NCBI RefSeq assembly: GCF_010731575.1
Contig: NZ_AP022617.1
Location: forward strand, 1,674,001-1,738,000
Direction of reading: 5' to 3'
DNA length: 64,000 bases
Source of the DNA: Mycolicibacterium monacense
Lineage (GTDB): Bacteria; Actinomycetota; Actinomycetes; Mycobacteriales; Mycobacteriaceae
The position numbers and the translations under genes were made by a program. The notes beneath the pieces were generated by a model. That model saw only the letters and a list, made by a program, of their open reading frames with translations. It was not told the origin of the DNA and searched no databases. Of the stretch, positions 51,933-60,111 are shown one piece after another. Each line of letters starts with the position of its first letter. Positions within the stretch are counted from its first letter, which is position 1.

Positions 51933-52742
51933 ATGACGATCATTGACGACACACTCCAGGTGACGGCCAAAAGGCCGTCCACTCGTACCCAAGACGACTA
52001 CACCGATGTCCCGGACATGTTCCGCCTGCTGTCGGTATTGAGCCCCGGAACCCCGGATCACGACCGGCAGCGTGAACGCATCGTGACGCGATGCCTTCCG
52101 TTGGCCGACCACATCGCATTCCGCTATCACCGCAAGGGCGAGAACCTCGACGATCTCGTGCAGATCGCCCGGGTCGGGTTGATGCATGCGGTGAACCGCT
52201 TCGATCCCGAGAACGGCGCCAACTTCCTGTCGTTCGCAGTGCCCACGATGCTGGGCGAGATCCGACGCCACTTCCGGGACAACGGATGGGCGATGCACGT
52301 CCCACGCCGGCTCAAGGATCTGCACGTGCAGATCACCCGGGCGACCCCGCGGCTGACGCAGTCGCTCGGCCGTCCCCCCACACCCACCGATCTGGCCGCC
52401 GAACTCGGGGCCGACCGGCAGGAAGTGGTGGAGTGCCTGGTTGCCGGTGACGCGTACAGCCTGCGCTCGATCGACAGCCCCATCTCATCGTCGGACGACA
52501 CGACGCGTTCGCTCGCCGACACGCTCGGCGAGGTCGACGGGGAGATGGAGCACATCACCGACCGTGAGTCGCTGCGTCCGCTGCTGGCGGCGCTGACCGA
52601 ACGTGAGCGCACCGTGATCAGCCTCAGGTTCTTCGCGTCGATGACGCAGACGCAGATCGCCGAGCGAATCGGTGTCTCGCAGATGCAGGTCTCGCGGATC
52701 CTGGCCAAGACACTTCAGCAGTTGCGCGACGGGATGAGCTGA
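51933..52742 (+). CDS. SigF/SigB-type RNA polymerase sigma factor
   Basis: A 269-residue group 3 sigma factor for stress or stationary phase. Region 2 is LADHIAFRYHRKGENLDDLVQIARVGLMHAVNRFDPENGANFLSFAVPTMLGEIRRHFRD (DNA melting and -10 recognition). Region 3 is TPTDLAAELGADRQEVVE. The region 4 helix-turn-helix is MTQTQIAERIGVSQMQVSRILAKTL. This is a sigF paralogue: the usual mycobacterial sigF follows its anti-sigma gene rsbW, which is absent here. ATG 51933 has GAAGGA upstream. Control presumably involves a distant anti-sigma factor. Confidence 0.92.
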   Translation: MTIIDDTLQVTAKRPSTRTQDDYTDVPDMFRLLSVLSPGTPDHDRQRERIVTRCLPLADHIAFRYHRKGENLDDLVQIARVGLMHAVNRFDPENGANFLSFAVPTMLGEIRRHFRDNGWAMHVPRRLKDLHVQITRATPRLTQSLGRPPTPTDLAAELGADRQEVVECLVAGDAYSLRSIDSPISSSDDTTRSLADTLGEVDGEMEHITDRESLRPLLAALTERERTVISLRFFASMTQTQIAERIGVSQMQVSRILAKTLQQLRDGMS

Positions 52743-52750
52743 CCTGTAGG

Positions 52751-53377
52751 TCAGCCCCCGGAGCGCTGGCGGACCGCGACCGCGATCTCGTTGCGACGCC
52801 GGAACGGCAGCGTCCACGGCGGATCGTAGAACCATGCCGCCGGTTCGCCGATCGGTTCGAAGGCGCTGTCTCGCAACGTGTTCTGCAGTTCCTCGGTGCG
52901 TTCGGCGACGGTTCGCGGGCCGCGGTCGCCGGTGAAGGTGAGTACCGCGACGGTCTCGGCCGGCACCACCGTCAACCGCACGCGATCGTCGTTCGGGGTG
53001 GGCAGGGTGTCCATCGTCCATTTCGAGGGCATGAAAAACCGGATCGTCCACTCACCTGCGGCATCGGAGGACTGCGCCACCGGCGCGGTCATCGCGATCT
53101 TGGTGCCGCGCTGCTGGGTGACGGGAGCGGTCATCGCGATCTCGGTGCCGCCGTGGTTGCCGCCGAAGATGTACCGCGCGAGGCGGCGAAACCCTTCGTT
53201 GCGTGAGGCTTCCTCGTCGGCGGACACGGTGGTCTCCGCGGCGATCCGCTGGTCGTAACGGCGGATCTCGACTGACGCCGACAGTGGCTGCGTGGTGTGC
53301 GGGGGCTCCTCGGTGCCGTGCCGGATCCCCACGACGGCCCCCGCACCCTCGGCCACCTGGCCGGCTATCCGAAACAC
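52751..53377 (-). CDS. SOUL-family haem-binding-like protein
   Basis: A 208-residue protein of the SOUL/HBP family, which binds haem or related tetrapyrroles in some members. VEIRRYDQRIAAETTV is the typical start of the fold. MTAPVTQQ occurs twice in near-copy (IAMTAPV, residues about 79 and 93), as usual in the family. FFMPSKWTMDTLPTPND and AWFYDPPWTLPFRRRNEI are conserved. GTG 53377 (VFRIAGQVAEG) matches family length; GTG 53419 is possible. The N-terminal segment may insert in the membrane. Function in bacteria is unclear. Confidence 0.85.
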   Translation of the reverse strand: MFRIAGQVAEGAGAVVGIRHGTEEPPHTTQPLSASVEIRRYDQRIAAETTVSADEEASRNEGFRRLARYIFGGNHGGTEIAMTAPVTQQRGTKIAMTAPVAQSSDAAGEWTIRFFMPSKWTMDTLPTPNDDRVRLTVVPAETVAVLTFTGDRGPRTVAERTEELQNTLRDSAFEPIGEPAAWFYDPPWTLPFRRRNEIAVAVRQRSGG

Positions 53378-53498
53378 TGGAGTCGAGCACGTCGTCCGTC
53401 CTTTCGTCGGTCCACGCACGATTAGCCGGTGGCGGAGCCCGGCAAACGGCGCGGGGTGGGGCGTAATGAACGCGACATCGGTCTGTGCGTCACGTCAG

Positions 53499-53525
53499 GT
53501 TTGGTGCGTGATCACTTCTGGGAAC
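53499..53525 (+). promoter_or_regulatory. Candidate SigF-type promoter of csbD
   Basis: GTTT (53499-53502) and GGGAAC (53520-53525) are separated by 17 bases. Mycobacterial SigF promoters read GTTT, 15-17 bases, GGGTAT, so the -10 part is only a partial match. Confidence 0.4.
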
Positions 53526-53575
53526 AGAGGTCCCGAACGCCTCGACGCGAGGCAGGGAACAGGAAGGACCAACAC

Positions 53576-53830
53576 ATGGCCGACGACAACAGCGGCAACA
53601 GCGGACCGGAGGAAGCCGTCAAGGGCGCGGTCGAAGGGGTCAAGGGCAAGGCCAAGGAGGTCGCGGGCGCGGTACTGGGCCGTGACGACCTCTACCGGGA
53701 GGGTCAGGCGCAGCAGGACAAGGCCGACGCCCAACGCGACGCCGCCAAGAAGGAGGCCGAAGCCGAGGCCGCGCGCGGTTCGGCCAAGGTCGCCGAGGAG
53801 CGGCAGAAGTCCGAACAGAACGACAACTGA
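53576..53830 (+). CDS. CsbD-like general stress protein
   Basis: An 84-residue, highly charged, mostly helical protein. The CsbD domain is EEAVKGAVEGVKGKAKEVAGAVLGRDDLYREG (about residues 12-43). It is followed by a long Ala/Glu/Lys/Gln helix. Family genes are strongly induced by general stress sigma factors (SigB in Bacillus); the molecular role is unknown. GGAAGGA precedes ATG 53576. The position close to a SigF-type gene and the upstream GTTT...GGGAAC element fit stress control. Confidence 0.87.
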   Translation: MADDNSGNSGPEEAVKGAVEGVKGKAKEVAGAVLGRDDLYREGQAQQDKADAQRDAAKKEAEAEAARGSAKVAEERQKSEQNDN

Positions 53831-53890
53831 GAACACCGACTGACGGCCGGCCCGCGCCTCCTGCAGGTGCGGGCCGTTCGTGTGTCCGGA

Positions 53891-55366
53891 TCAGGTCAGC
53901 GCGGAACGGGCGAGCCGGCGGACCCGGTTCTTGTCGATCTTGCCGTTCGTCGTCAGCGGCAAGGCGTCGACGAACAGCACATGGCGTGGGCGCTTGAACC
54001 CGGTGAGCCGCGCCCGCACGTGCTCGACCAGCGCCGACTCGGTGGGGTGTCGACCCTCGGCCGCCACGACGACCGCGCACACCGCTTCACCCCAGTATTC
54101 GTCCGGCACACCGACCACGGCGGCCGATTCCACTTCCGGGTGGTCGGTCAGGACGTCCTCCACTTCGCGGGAGGACACGTTCTCCCCACCCGTGACCACG
54201 ATGTCCCTGCGGCGGTCCACCACGTACAGGTTGCCGTCCGCGTCGATGCGGCCGATGTCACCGGTGGCCAGCCACCCTTCACCGTCCACCGCAGAACGCC
54301 CGCGCCAGTAGCTGGTGGCAACCTGGGGGCCGCGGACCAGGATCTCACCGTCGTCGCCGATCCGGACCTCGACATGCGGATGGGGTCGGCCGGCGCCGGC
54401 CAGGATCGCGGGGTGCCCGGCGAGGCCGCGCCGGTGGTCGCCGGGGCCGAGGAAGGTGACGTTCCCGCCGGTCTCGGTCATGCCGTAACCCTGATGGAAG
54501 TCGACGTCGAGGCGTTCGAGTGCGGTGCGCAGGAGCTCGGCCGGGATCGCGGCGGACCCGTAGGCGATCGACCGCAGGGTCGGCAGCGTGGCACCGGTGG
54601 CCCGCAGGTGGTCGAGCAGTGCATGCAGCATCGTCGGAGCCAGTGAACAGGCGGTCACCGCGCAGTCGTTGATGGTGCGCGCGATCGCGTCGGCCCGGAA
54701 CTGCGCCGCGAGCACCACGGTGGCGGCGACGGCGTGCTGCACCAGCATGTTGTAGCCGGCGATGTGGCACATCGGAAACGGCAACAGGTACACCCCGCCG
54801 CGGGGGACGGCGCGGCCGATGACCGAACCTTGCACGGCGGCGAGTATCGAACGGTGGCTGTGCACAACGCCTTTAGGAGTGCCGGTCGATCCGCTGGTGA
54901 ACAGCAGCCAGGCGGGGTCCTCGGGTGCGCACGCGACGTCGACGCCGGGCTCGCCCGGTTCGGCCGTGAGCTCCGGAGATCCGGCCGCAATCACGTGGCG
55001 CACCGACGGGACCTGGGACCGCAGCTCGGTCAGTGCGTCCACGTAGGTCTGGTCGCCGATGACGACGGTGGGTTCGGTGAGCGCCAGCTGGGTGTACTGC
55101 TCGTCGGCCCGCAGGCGCTGGTTGACCAGCGTCAGCACCCGGCCGGCGCGTGGCACCGCGTAGTACAGCCGGGCGTAGGCAGTGCTGTTGTCGGCGATGA
55201 CCGCGATCCGGTCACCCGGTTCGCTGTGGGTCGCGACCCATCCGGCGACCGACCGGATCTGCCGGTCGAACTGTGCGAACGAGGTCGCGGCGCCGTCGGG
55301 TCCGATGACCGCCGGGCGGTCCGGATCCGCGGCGGCGGCCGACGTCACGAGGTCGTGCAGGAGCAT
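53891..55366 (-). CDS. Acyl-CoA/AMP ligase (FadD-like)
   Basis: A 491-residue adenylate-forming enzyme that activates a carboxylic acid with ATP and passes it to CoA or a carrier. The P-loop is LLFTSGSTGTPKG (about residue 153). Further motifs are YGMTETGG, GWLATGDIG, DRRRDIVVTGGENV and the C-terminal LPLTTNGKIDKN with the catalytic Lys. It starts 2 bases after the PAS-PP2C phosphatase gene, so it shares the RsbQ-like operon. The link between a stress phosphatase and a ligase is unexplained. Substrate unknown. Confidence 0.88.
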   Translation of the reverse strand: MLLHDLVTSAAAADPDRPAVIGPDGAATSFAQFDRQIRSVAGWVATHSEPGDRIAVIADNSTAYARLYYAVPRAGRVLTLVNQRLRADEQYTQLALTEPTVVIGDQTYVDALTELRSQVPSVRHVIAAGSPELTAEPGEPGVDVACAPEDPAWLLFTSGSTGTPKGVVHSHRSILAAVQGSVIGRAVPRGGVYLLPFPMCHIAGYNMLVQHAVAATVVLAAQFRADAIARTINDCAVTACSLAPTMLHALLDHLRATGATLPTLRSIAYGSAAIPAELLRTALERLDVDFHQGYGMTETGGNVTFLGPGDHRRGLAGHPAILAGAGRPHPHVEVRIGDDGEILVRGPQVATSYWRGRSAVDGEGWLATGDIGRIDADGNLYVVDRRRDIVVTGGENVSSREVEDVLTDHPEVESAAVVGVPDEYWGEAVCAVVVAAEGRHPTESALVEHVRARLTGFKRPRHVLFVDALPLTTNGKIDKNRVRRLARSALT

Positions 55367-55368
55367 GT

Positions 55369-56550
55369 CTACCGCGGCACCCCGAGCGCGAGCACCGCCG
55401 CATCGTCCTCGACGCCGTCGCCCAGATCGGCCAGCAGGTTCCGCAACGTCTCGACGATCGCGGTCGCCGTGGTGGGCGCATGCGCGCGGGCCAGTTCCAT
55501 CAGCGCGTCATGGTCGTCGAATCGTTCTGCGCCGCTTCCGATCCGGGCCTCGGTGACCCCGTCGGTGTACAGCACCAGGGTGTCACCGGCGCCGAGGTGC
55601 ACACGCGCCGAGGCGAACCGGGCGTTGGTGAAGATGCCGACGGCCTGACCGCCCTCGGTGGTGATCTTGTGGACACCGCCGTCGGCGCGAAGCAGAAGCG
55701 CCGGTGGATGACCACCGCTGGCCAGATGCACGTCGAACCCCCCGTTGTGGCGGGCGAGCACCCCGTAGATCACGGTGCAGAAATGCGAACGGTCCGCACC
55801 GAACTCGTTGATGAGCACGGTGTCGAGGTTGTGCAACACCGCCACCGGATCGTCGTCGAACACCGCCGCCGCCCGCAGCGTGTAGCGGGTCAGCGACGCG
55901 ACGGTCGCCGCGCTGATCCCTTTCCCGCAACTGTCGCCCAGGAAGAATGCCGAACGGCCGGGAGCCAGCGCGAACAGATCGTAGAAGTCGCCGCCGACCT
56001 CGTCGTGCGATGCCGCGTGCAGGTGGGCGCAGGCCTCCAGGCCCGCGGGAGGGGACAGGGCAGGCGGCAGCAGGGAGCGTTTCAGTGTCCGCGCGAGCGC
56101 GGTCGCCCTGGTTCGCTCCTGCTCGGCGCGTTCCCGCTCGGCCAGGAGTTCGCGTTCATAGGCTCGCCGGTCGCTGGCGTCCTGGAGGACGAACCGGATG
56201 GTCGCCGGCGCTCCGCCTGTGTCGGTCTTGACGTTCGCGGCGATCAGCGCGGGCAGACGGGCGCCGCCCGACGCGATGAGATCGACTGCGACACCCTGTA
56301 ATTCACCGGTGAGATGCAGCAGGGGAACGAAGTGGGTCTCGAAGTGGATCCGACTGCCGACGGTCAACAGATCGGTGAACGGTGTGCCGATCAACTCGTC
56401 GCGGGAGCGGCCGAGCCAGCGCACCAGCGTCTCGTTCACCGAGATGATCCGCCGGTCGGGCGCGGTCGCGAGTTGACCGCACGGGGCGTGCTCGTACAGA
56501 TCCTCGACGGAGCATTCCGGTGCAGGTGCCGCACCCTCGGCGCTGTTCAC
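55369..56550 (-). CDS. PAS-PP2C phosphatase, RsbP-like
   Basis: A 393-residue regulator. An N-terminal PAS domain (LYEHAPCGQLATAPDRRIISVNETLVRWLGRSRDELIG, to about residue 130) is joined by a coiled coil (ELLAERERAEQERTRATALARTLKRSLLP) to a PP2C/SpoIIE phosphatase domain with metal Asp residues in EVGGDFYDLF, FFLGDSCGKG, YTDGVTEA and EDDAAVL. In Bacillus, RsbP dephosphorylates RsbV in energy stress. GTG 56550 overlaps the RsbQ-like gene's stop by 4 bases. The likely target is a STAS protein such as that encoded at 50941. Confidence 0.9.
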   Translation of the reverse strand: MNSAEGAAPAPECSVEDLYEHAPCGQLATAPDRRIISVNETLVRWLGRSRDELIGTPFTDLLTVGSRIHFETHFVPLLHLTGELQGVAVDLIASGGARLPALIAANVKTDTGGAPATIRFVLQDASDRRAYERELLAERERAEQERTRATALARTLKRSLLPPALSPPAGLEACAHLHAASHDEVGGDFYDLFALAPGRSAFFLGDSCGKGISAATVASLTRYTLRAAAVFDDDPVAVLHNLDTVLINEFGADRSHFCTVIYGVLARHNGGFDVHLASGGHPPALLLRADGGVHKITTEGGQAVGIFTNARFASARVHLGAGDTLVLYTDGVTEARIGSGAERFDDHDALMELARAHAPTTATAIVETLRNLLADLGDGVEDDAAVLALGVPR

Positions 56551-57347
56551 GTCGACCGGGCGAACCCGGCGATGGCCTCGGCGGTCTCCGCCGGGGCGCT
56601 CAGATGGGGGCAGTGGCCGCTGGTGTCCAGAGTGACCAGCGTGCTGCCGGCGATGCGGCCGTGGACGAATTCCCCGACACCGCGCGGGGCGATCGCGTCG
56701 TGTGCGCACTCGATGATCAACGTGGGTACACCCACGCCGTCGAGATCGTCCCGGTTGTCGGACAGGAACGTCGCGCGCGCGAACACCCGCGCCCGCGTCG
56801 GGTCGGTGCGGCAGAAACTCTCGGCCAACTCCTCCGACAGCTCCGGCTGCTCCGGCGCGCCCATGATGGTCGGGGCCATCGCGCGTGACCATCCGAGGTA
56901 GTTGCTCTCGAGGGATTCGAGGAGCTCGTCGATGTCCGCCCTGGTGAATCCGCCCCGGTAGTCGCCGTCGTCGACGTAGCACGGTGACGGGGTGAGCAGC
57001 ACGAGTTTCGCAAACCGGCCAGGGTCGGCGCGGACGGCGAGCACCCCCATCATCGCGGCGACAGAATGCCCGACGAACACGACGTCGCGCAGGTCGAGTT
57101 CGCGCAGCAGTTCGAGGATGTCCTCGGCGTAACCATCCAGTGACGAGTAGCGGTCGGCGTCCCACGCAGCGGGGTCCGAGGCCCCGGAACCCACATGGTC
57201 GAACAGGACCACCCGGAATTCCGGCGCGAGTCGTGCGGTCACCAACCGCCACAGGTTCTGGTCGCAGCCGAACCCGTGCGCGAGGACAATCGTGGGCCCG
57301 TGCTCGGCCCCGACGATCCGGACGTTGTTCCGTGAGCGCACATCCAT
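56547..57347 (-). CDS. RsbQ-like alpha/beta hydrolase
   Basis: A 266-residue alpha/beta hydrolase of the RsbQ/KAI2/D14 group. In Bacillus, RsbQ is required to activate RsbP, probably by supplying or sensing a small hydrophobic ligand. The triad is Ser95 (GHSVAAM), Asp217 (CAHDAIAP) and His245 (SGHCPH). This nearly matches Bacillus RsbQ (Ser96, Asp219, His247; 269 residues). NNVRIVGAEHGPTIVLAHGFGCDQNLW is the typical N-terminus. ATG 57347 has AAAGGAT upstream. First gene of an operon with the PAS-PP2C phosphatase and a FadD ligase. Confidence 0.9.
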   Translation of the reverse strand: MDVRSRNNVRIVGAEHGPTIVLAHGFGCDQNLWRLVTARLAPEFRVVLFDHVGSGASDPAAWDADRYSSLDGYAEDILELLRELDLRDVVFVGHSVAAMMGVLAVRADPGRFAKLVLLTPSPCYVDDGDYRGGFTRADIDELLESLESNYLGWSRAMAPTIMGAPEQPELSEELAESFCRTDPTRARVFARATFLSDNRDDLDGVGVPTLIIECAHDAIAPRGVGEFVHGRIAGSTLVTLDTSGHCPHLSAPAETAEAIAGFARST

Positions 57348-57417
57348 CGAGATGATCCTTTCATCCCGAGCGTGTGACGGGGGAGCCTCCGGGCGGAATT
57401 TCCACCGGCCCCGGTCG

Positions 57418-59082
57418 TCAGCTGCTGACGCTCTCCGTGGCAACGGCTTTCGCCCAGCGGTAGTCGGCCTTACCCGCCGGCGACCGGACGACCTTCTCGG
57501 CCCTGAGAAACACCTTCGGCACCTTGTAGCGGGCGATCGACCGGGAACACACCTCGGCGAGTTCCTCGTCGGTCGCCGAGGCGCCCTCGGCGAGCTGCAC
57601 GACCGCAACGACCTCGCTGCCCCACCGCTCGGAGGGCCGGCCGACCACCACGACGTCGTACACCGCCGGATGCGCCGCGACCGCGCGTTCCACCTCCTCG
57701 GCGAAGATCTTCTCCCCGCCGGAGTTGATGGTCACCGAATCGCGGCCCAGTAGCTCGATCCGCCCGTCCGCCAACACATTCGCGCGATCACCGGGCACCG
57801 ACCAGCGGACCCCGTCGATGGTGGGGAAGGTCTTGGCGGTTTTGGCTGCGTCTCCGAGATATCCGAGGGGGACGAGGTCGCGCCGTGCCAGCCAGCCCGG
57901 CCCCTCACCGGGTTGCAGAACCCGCGTGAAGTCGGCGGAGACCACCGCGGTGTCGCTCTGCGGTGTGAACGTCGCGGCCTCGACCTCGGCGCCGGCGCTG
58001 GCGTAGGTGCTCATCTGGGCGCCGGACTCCGAGGACCCCACCGCGTCCATGACGATGACGTGCGGCAATGCTGCCAGGATCCGGTCGCGCACCGTCGGCG
58101 ACAGCGGTGCGCCGCCGTTGGTCAGCGTGACGAGCCCCGACAGGTCGTAGTCGCCGCGCTCGATCTCGTCGAGCAGGGGGCGGGCCACCGCGTCGCCGAC
58201 CATCGGGATGCTCAGCACGCGTTCGCGGGCGGCGACGCGGAGCGCATCGTCGGCGTGGAGGCGGTCGACATGGTCGGGGATGGCCAGCCTGCCGCCCATC
58301 GTCACCGCGTTGTAGGCGGCCCACTGCGCGGCGCCGTGCATGAAGGGCGGGATCATCAACAGCCCCATCGCGCCCGCGCCGGCCCGTGCCCGTTCGGCGA
58401 GCTCCTCATATGAGGACAGGAACGTGTCGCTGCCGAACGGTCGGCCGCCCATCGAGGACAGGAAGATGTCGTGCTGGCGCCACAGCACACCCTTCGGCAT
58501 TCCGGTGGTGCCGCCGGTGTAGAGGATGTAGAGGTCGTCGCCGGTCGGCGTCGGCATTCCACCGGCAGGTGCGGGCGTGGTGACGATCGACTCGTAATCG
58601 ACTGCGCCGGGCAGCAGTTCGTTACCGGAGTCGTCGGCGACCTGGATCAGCACCCGCAGGTTCGGCAGTCGGTCCCGCACCGCGGCGACCTGCGGCGCGA
58701 ACTCCGCGGCGTAGACGAGAGCCTTCGCGTCGGCGTCGGTGAGCAGATAGGTGAGTTCTTCGTCGACGTAGCGGTAGTTCACGTTGAACGGTGCGACGCG
58801 GGCCCGGTAGCTGCCGATCATCGCCTCGAGGTACTCGTTGCCGTTGCGCAGGTAGATCCCCAGGTGGTCCTGCCCCGATTCGTGCCCCTGCAGGCGATCG
58901 CGTTTGGTATGGCAGCCCAGGCCCACCGATGTCAGATAGTGCGCGACGCCATCCACCCGGGCGTCGGATTCGGCATAGCTGAGCCTGCGGTCCCGCCACA
59001 CCAGGAACGTGTTGTCCGGAACCGCTTCGGCGACCGTCTTGAACACGGTCGACAGATCGAAACTCACACCACCGTCGCTCAT
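57418..59082 (-). CDS. Acyl-CoA synthetase (FadD family)
   Basis: A 554-residue acyl-CoA ligase. The P-loop is LYTGGTTGMPKG (about residue 192). Later motifs are SSESGAQ, GRIELLGRDSVTINSGGEKI and VVRSPAGKADYRWAK with the catalytic Lys. Overall it most resembles mycobacterial FadD ligases of the FadD19 type, which act on steroid side chains or fatty acids, but the subtype is a guess. Three ATGs (59094, 59088, 59082) are possible starts. It is separated from the RsbQ-like gene by 70 bases and probably has its own promoter. Confidence 0.88.
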   Translation of the reverse strand: MSDGGVSFDLSTVFKTVAEAVPDNTFLVWRDRRLSYAESDARVDGVAHYLTSVGLGCHTKRDRLQGHESGQDHLGIYLRNGNEYLEAMIGSYRARVAPFNVNYRYVDEELTYLLTDADAKALVYAAEFAPQVAAVRDRLPNLRVLIQVADDSGNELLPGAVDYESIVTTPAPAGGMPTPTGDDLYILYTGGTTGMPKGVLWRQHDIFLSSMGGRPFGSDTFLSSYEELAERARAGAGAMGLLMIPPFMHGAAQWAAYNAVTMGGRLAIPDHVDRLHADDALRVAARERVLSIPMVGDAVARPLLDEIERGDYDLSGLVTLTNGGAPLSPTVRDRILAALPHVIVMDAVGSSESGAQMSTYASAGAEVEAATFTPQSDTAVVSADFTRVLQPGEGPGWLARRDLVPLGYLGDAAKTAKTFPTIDGVRWSVPGDRANVLADGRIELLGRDSVTINSGGEKIFAEEVERAVAAHPAVYDVVVVGRPSERWGSEVVAVVQLAEGASATDEELAEVCSRSIARYKVPKVFLRAEKVVRSPAGKADYRWAKAVATESVSS

Positions 59083-59125
59083 GGCCATGACCATACAACT
59101 ACGCGAACATCGTATGGTCGAAGTG

Positions 59126-59548
59126 TCAGGCCGGATGCAGACCGCTGCCGGTCAGCACCGTCGGCTGCCATCCCCTGGCGCCGACGCACAGCAGTGGCCT
59201 GCCGTCGGGCGCTTGGGCGGTGGACTGTGGGCCGGGGCAGGGTGCGCCGATGTCCTGCACGCCGTACAGCGCGTACGTCGCCGTCCAGAAGCCCGTGTAC
59301 ACCGGCGGCCACTGGTTCGGGATCCACTTGCACTGCAGCGGTTCGCCGCCACGGCCGCGCCCGAACACATTGCGCTCCCAGCTGTAACAGGGCGCCCCGA
59401 GCTTGGCCTCGTAGCTCATCCCCGGCACGTCGGTGGGATACCGGCCGGGATCGTCGTGGTAGTCGTTGGACGGGTCGGCAAGGGCGCCCGGCGCCAGTCC
59501 GACAGCGGCGCCCGCGATCGACACGGCGACGAAGAGTTCACGAAACAT
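59126..59548 (-). CDS. Secreted small protein with paired cysteines
   Basis: A 140-residue exported protein. A signal peptide (FVAVSIAGAAVGLAPGALA) is cleaved near residue 25. The mature part is rich in Trp, Pro, Gly and Tyr with four Cys (GAPCYSW, LQCKW, APCPGP, LLCVG) that may form two disulfides. Similar exported proteins of unknown role are common in mycobacteria. No catalytic motif seen. Function unknown. Confidence 0.72.
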   Translation of the reverse strand: MFRELFVAVSIAGAAVGLAPGALADPSNDYHDDPGRYPTDVPGMSYEAKLGAPCYSWERNVFGRGRGGEPLQCKWIPNQWPPVYTGFWTATYALYGVQDIGAPCPGPQSTAQAPDGRPLLCVGARGWQPTVLTGSGLHPA

Positions 59549-59624
59549 GTCCCACCCTCACGGCTGACTCGATGGCCTCGCGGCAAAGCGTAACCGGTGG
59601 CCGACGGGCGCGACCGCTTTCCGT

Positions 59625-60002
59625 CTACTCCGCGGAGTCGCCGGGCGTATTCGCGTCGAGCACGCTGACCGCGATCCCGTACGGCAGGAACCGCACCTTG
59701 CGGGTCGGGTCGGTGTTGTTCTTGTTGGCCCGCAGCGCGTCGAGTTCGGTGGGGAACACCTGCTCGATGTGGGCATCGCCGTCGGCGTCGACGGTGTAGA
59801 TCGCCCACACGCCGTCGCCGGTCTCACCGGTGGTCTCCGGCTCGGTCCTGGGCCGGCCGAACCGCCCCAACTCGTCGATCAGGGCACCCCACCCGGCGCG
59901 CTCACCCGAGGTGGTGAAGAAGCGGCCGACGCCTTCCAGTGCTTCACGCGCGACCCGGTCTAAGTCGTCGGGGTCGAAGCCGAATGGTCCGTTGTTGCTC
60001 AT
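59625..60002 (-). CDS. Conserved hypothetical protein
   Basis: A 125-residue cytosolic protein beginning MSNNGPFGFDPDDLDRVAREALEGVGRFF. The N-terminal helical region is followed by a strand-rich part (WAIYTVDADGDAHIEQVFPTELDALRANKNN, then VRFLPYGIAVSVLD). No family recognised. It is divergent from the SnoaL-like gene, with 109 bases between start codons. Confidence 0.7.
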   Translation of the reverse strand: MSNNGPFGFDPDDLDRVAREALEGVGRFFTTSGERAGWGALIDELGRFGRPRTEPETTGETGDGVWAIYTVDADGDAHIEQVFPTELDALRANKNNTDPTRKVRFLPYGIAVSVLDANTPGDSAE

Positions 60003-60111
60003 TGCAGTTCGCCGATCGTGGGCCGTGTGTCCATCGTTGCCGTCCTCCTCAAGTACCGCAACACTCACGGTACTCACAGTTGGATCCGAGGCGCGCGAGA
60101 TAGGTGACCGT

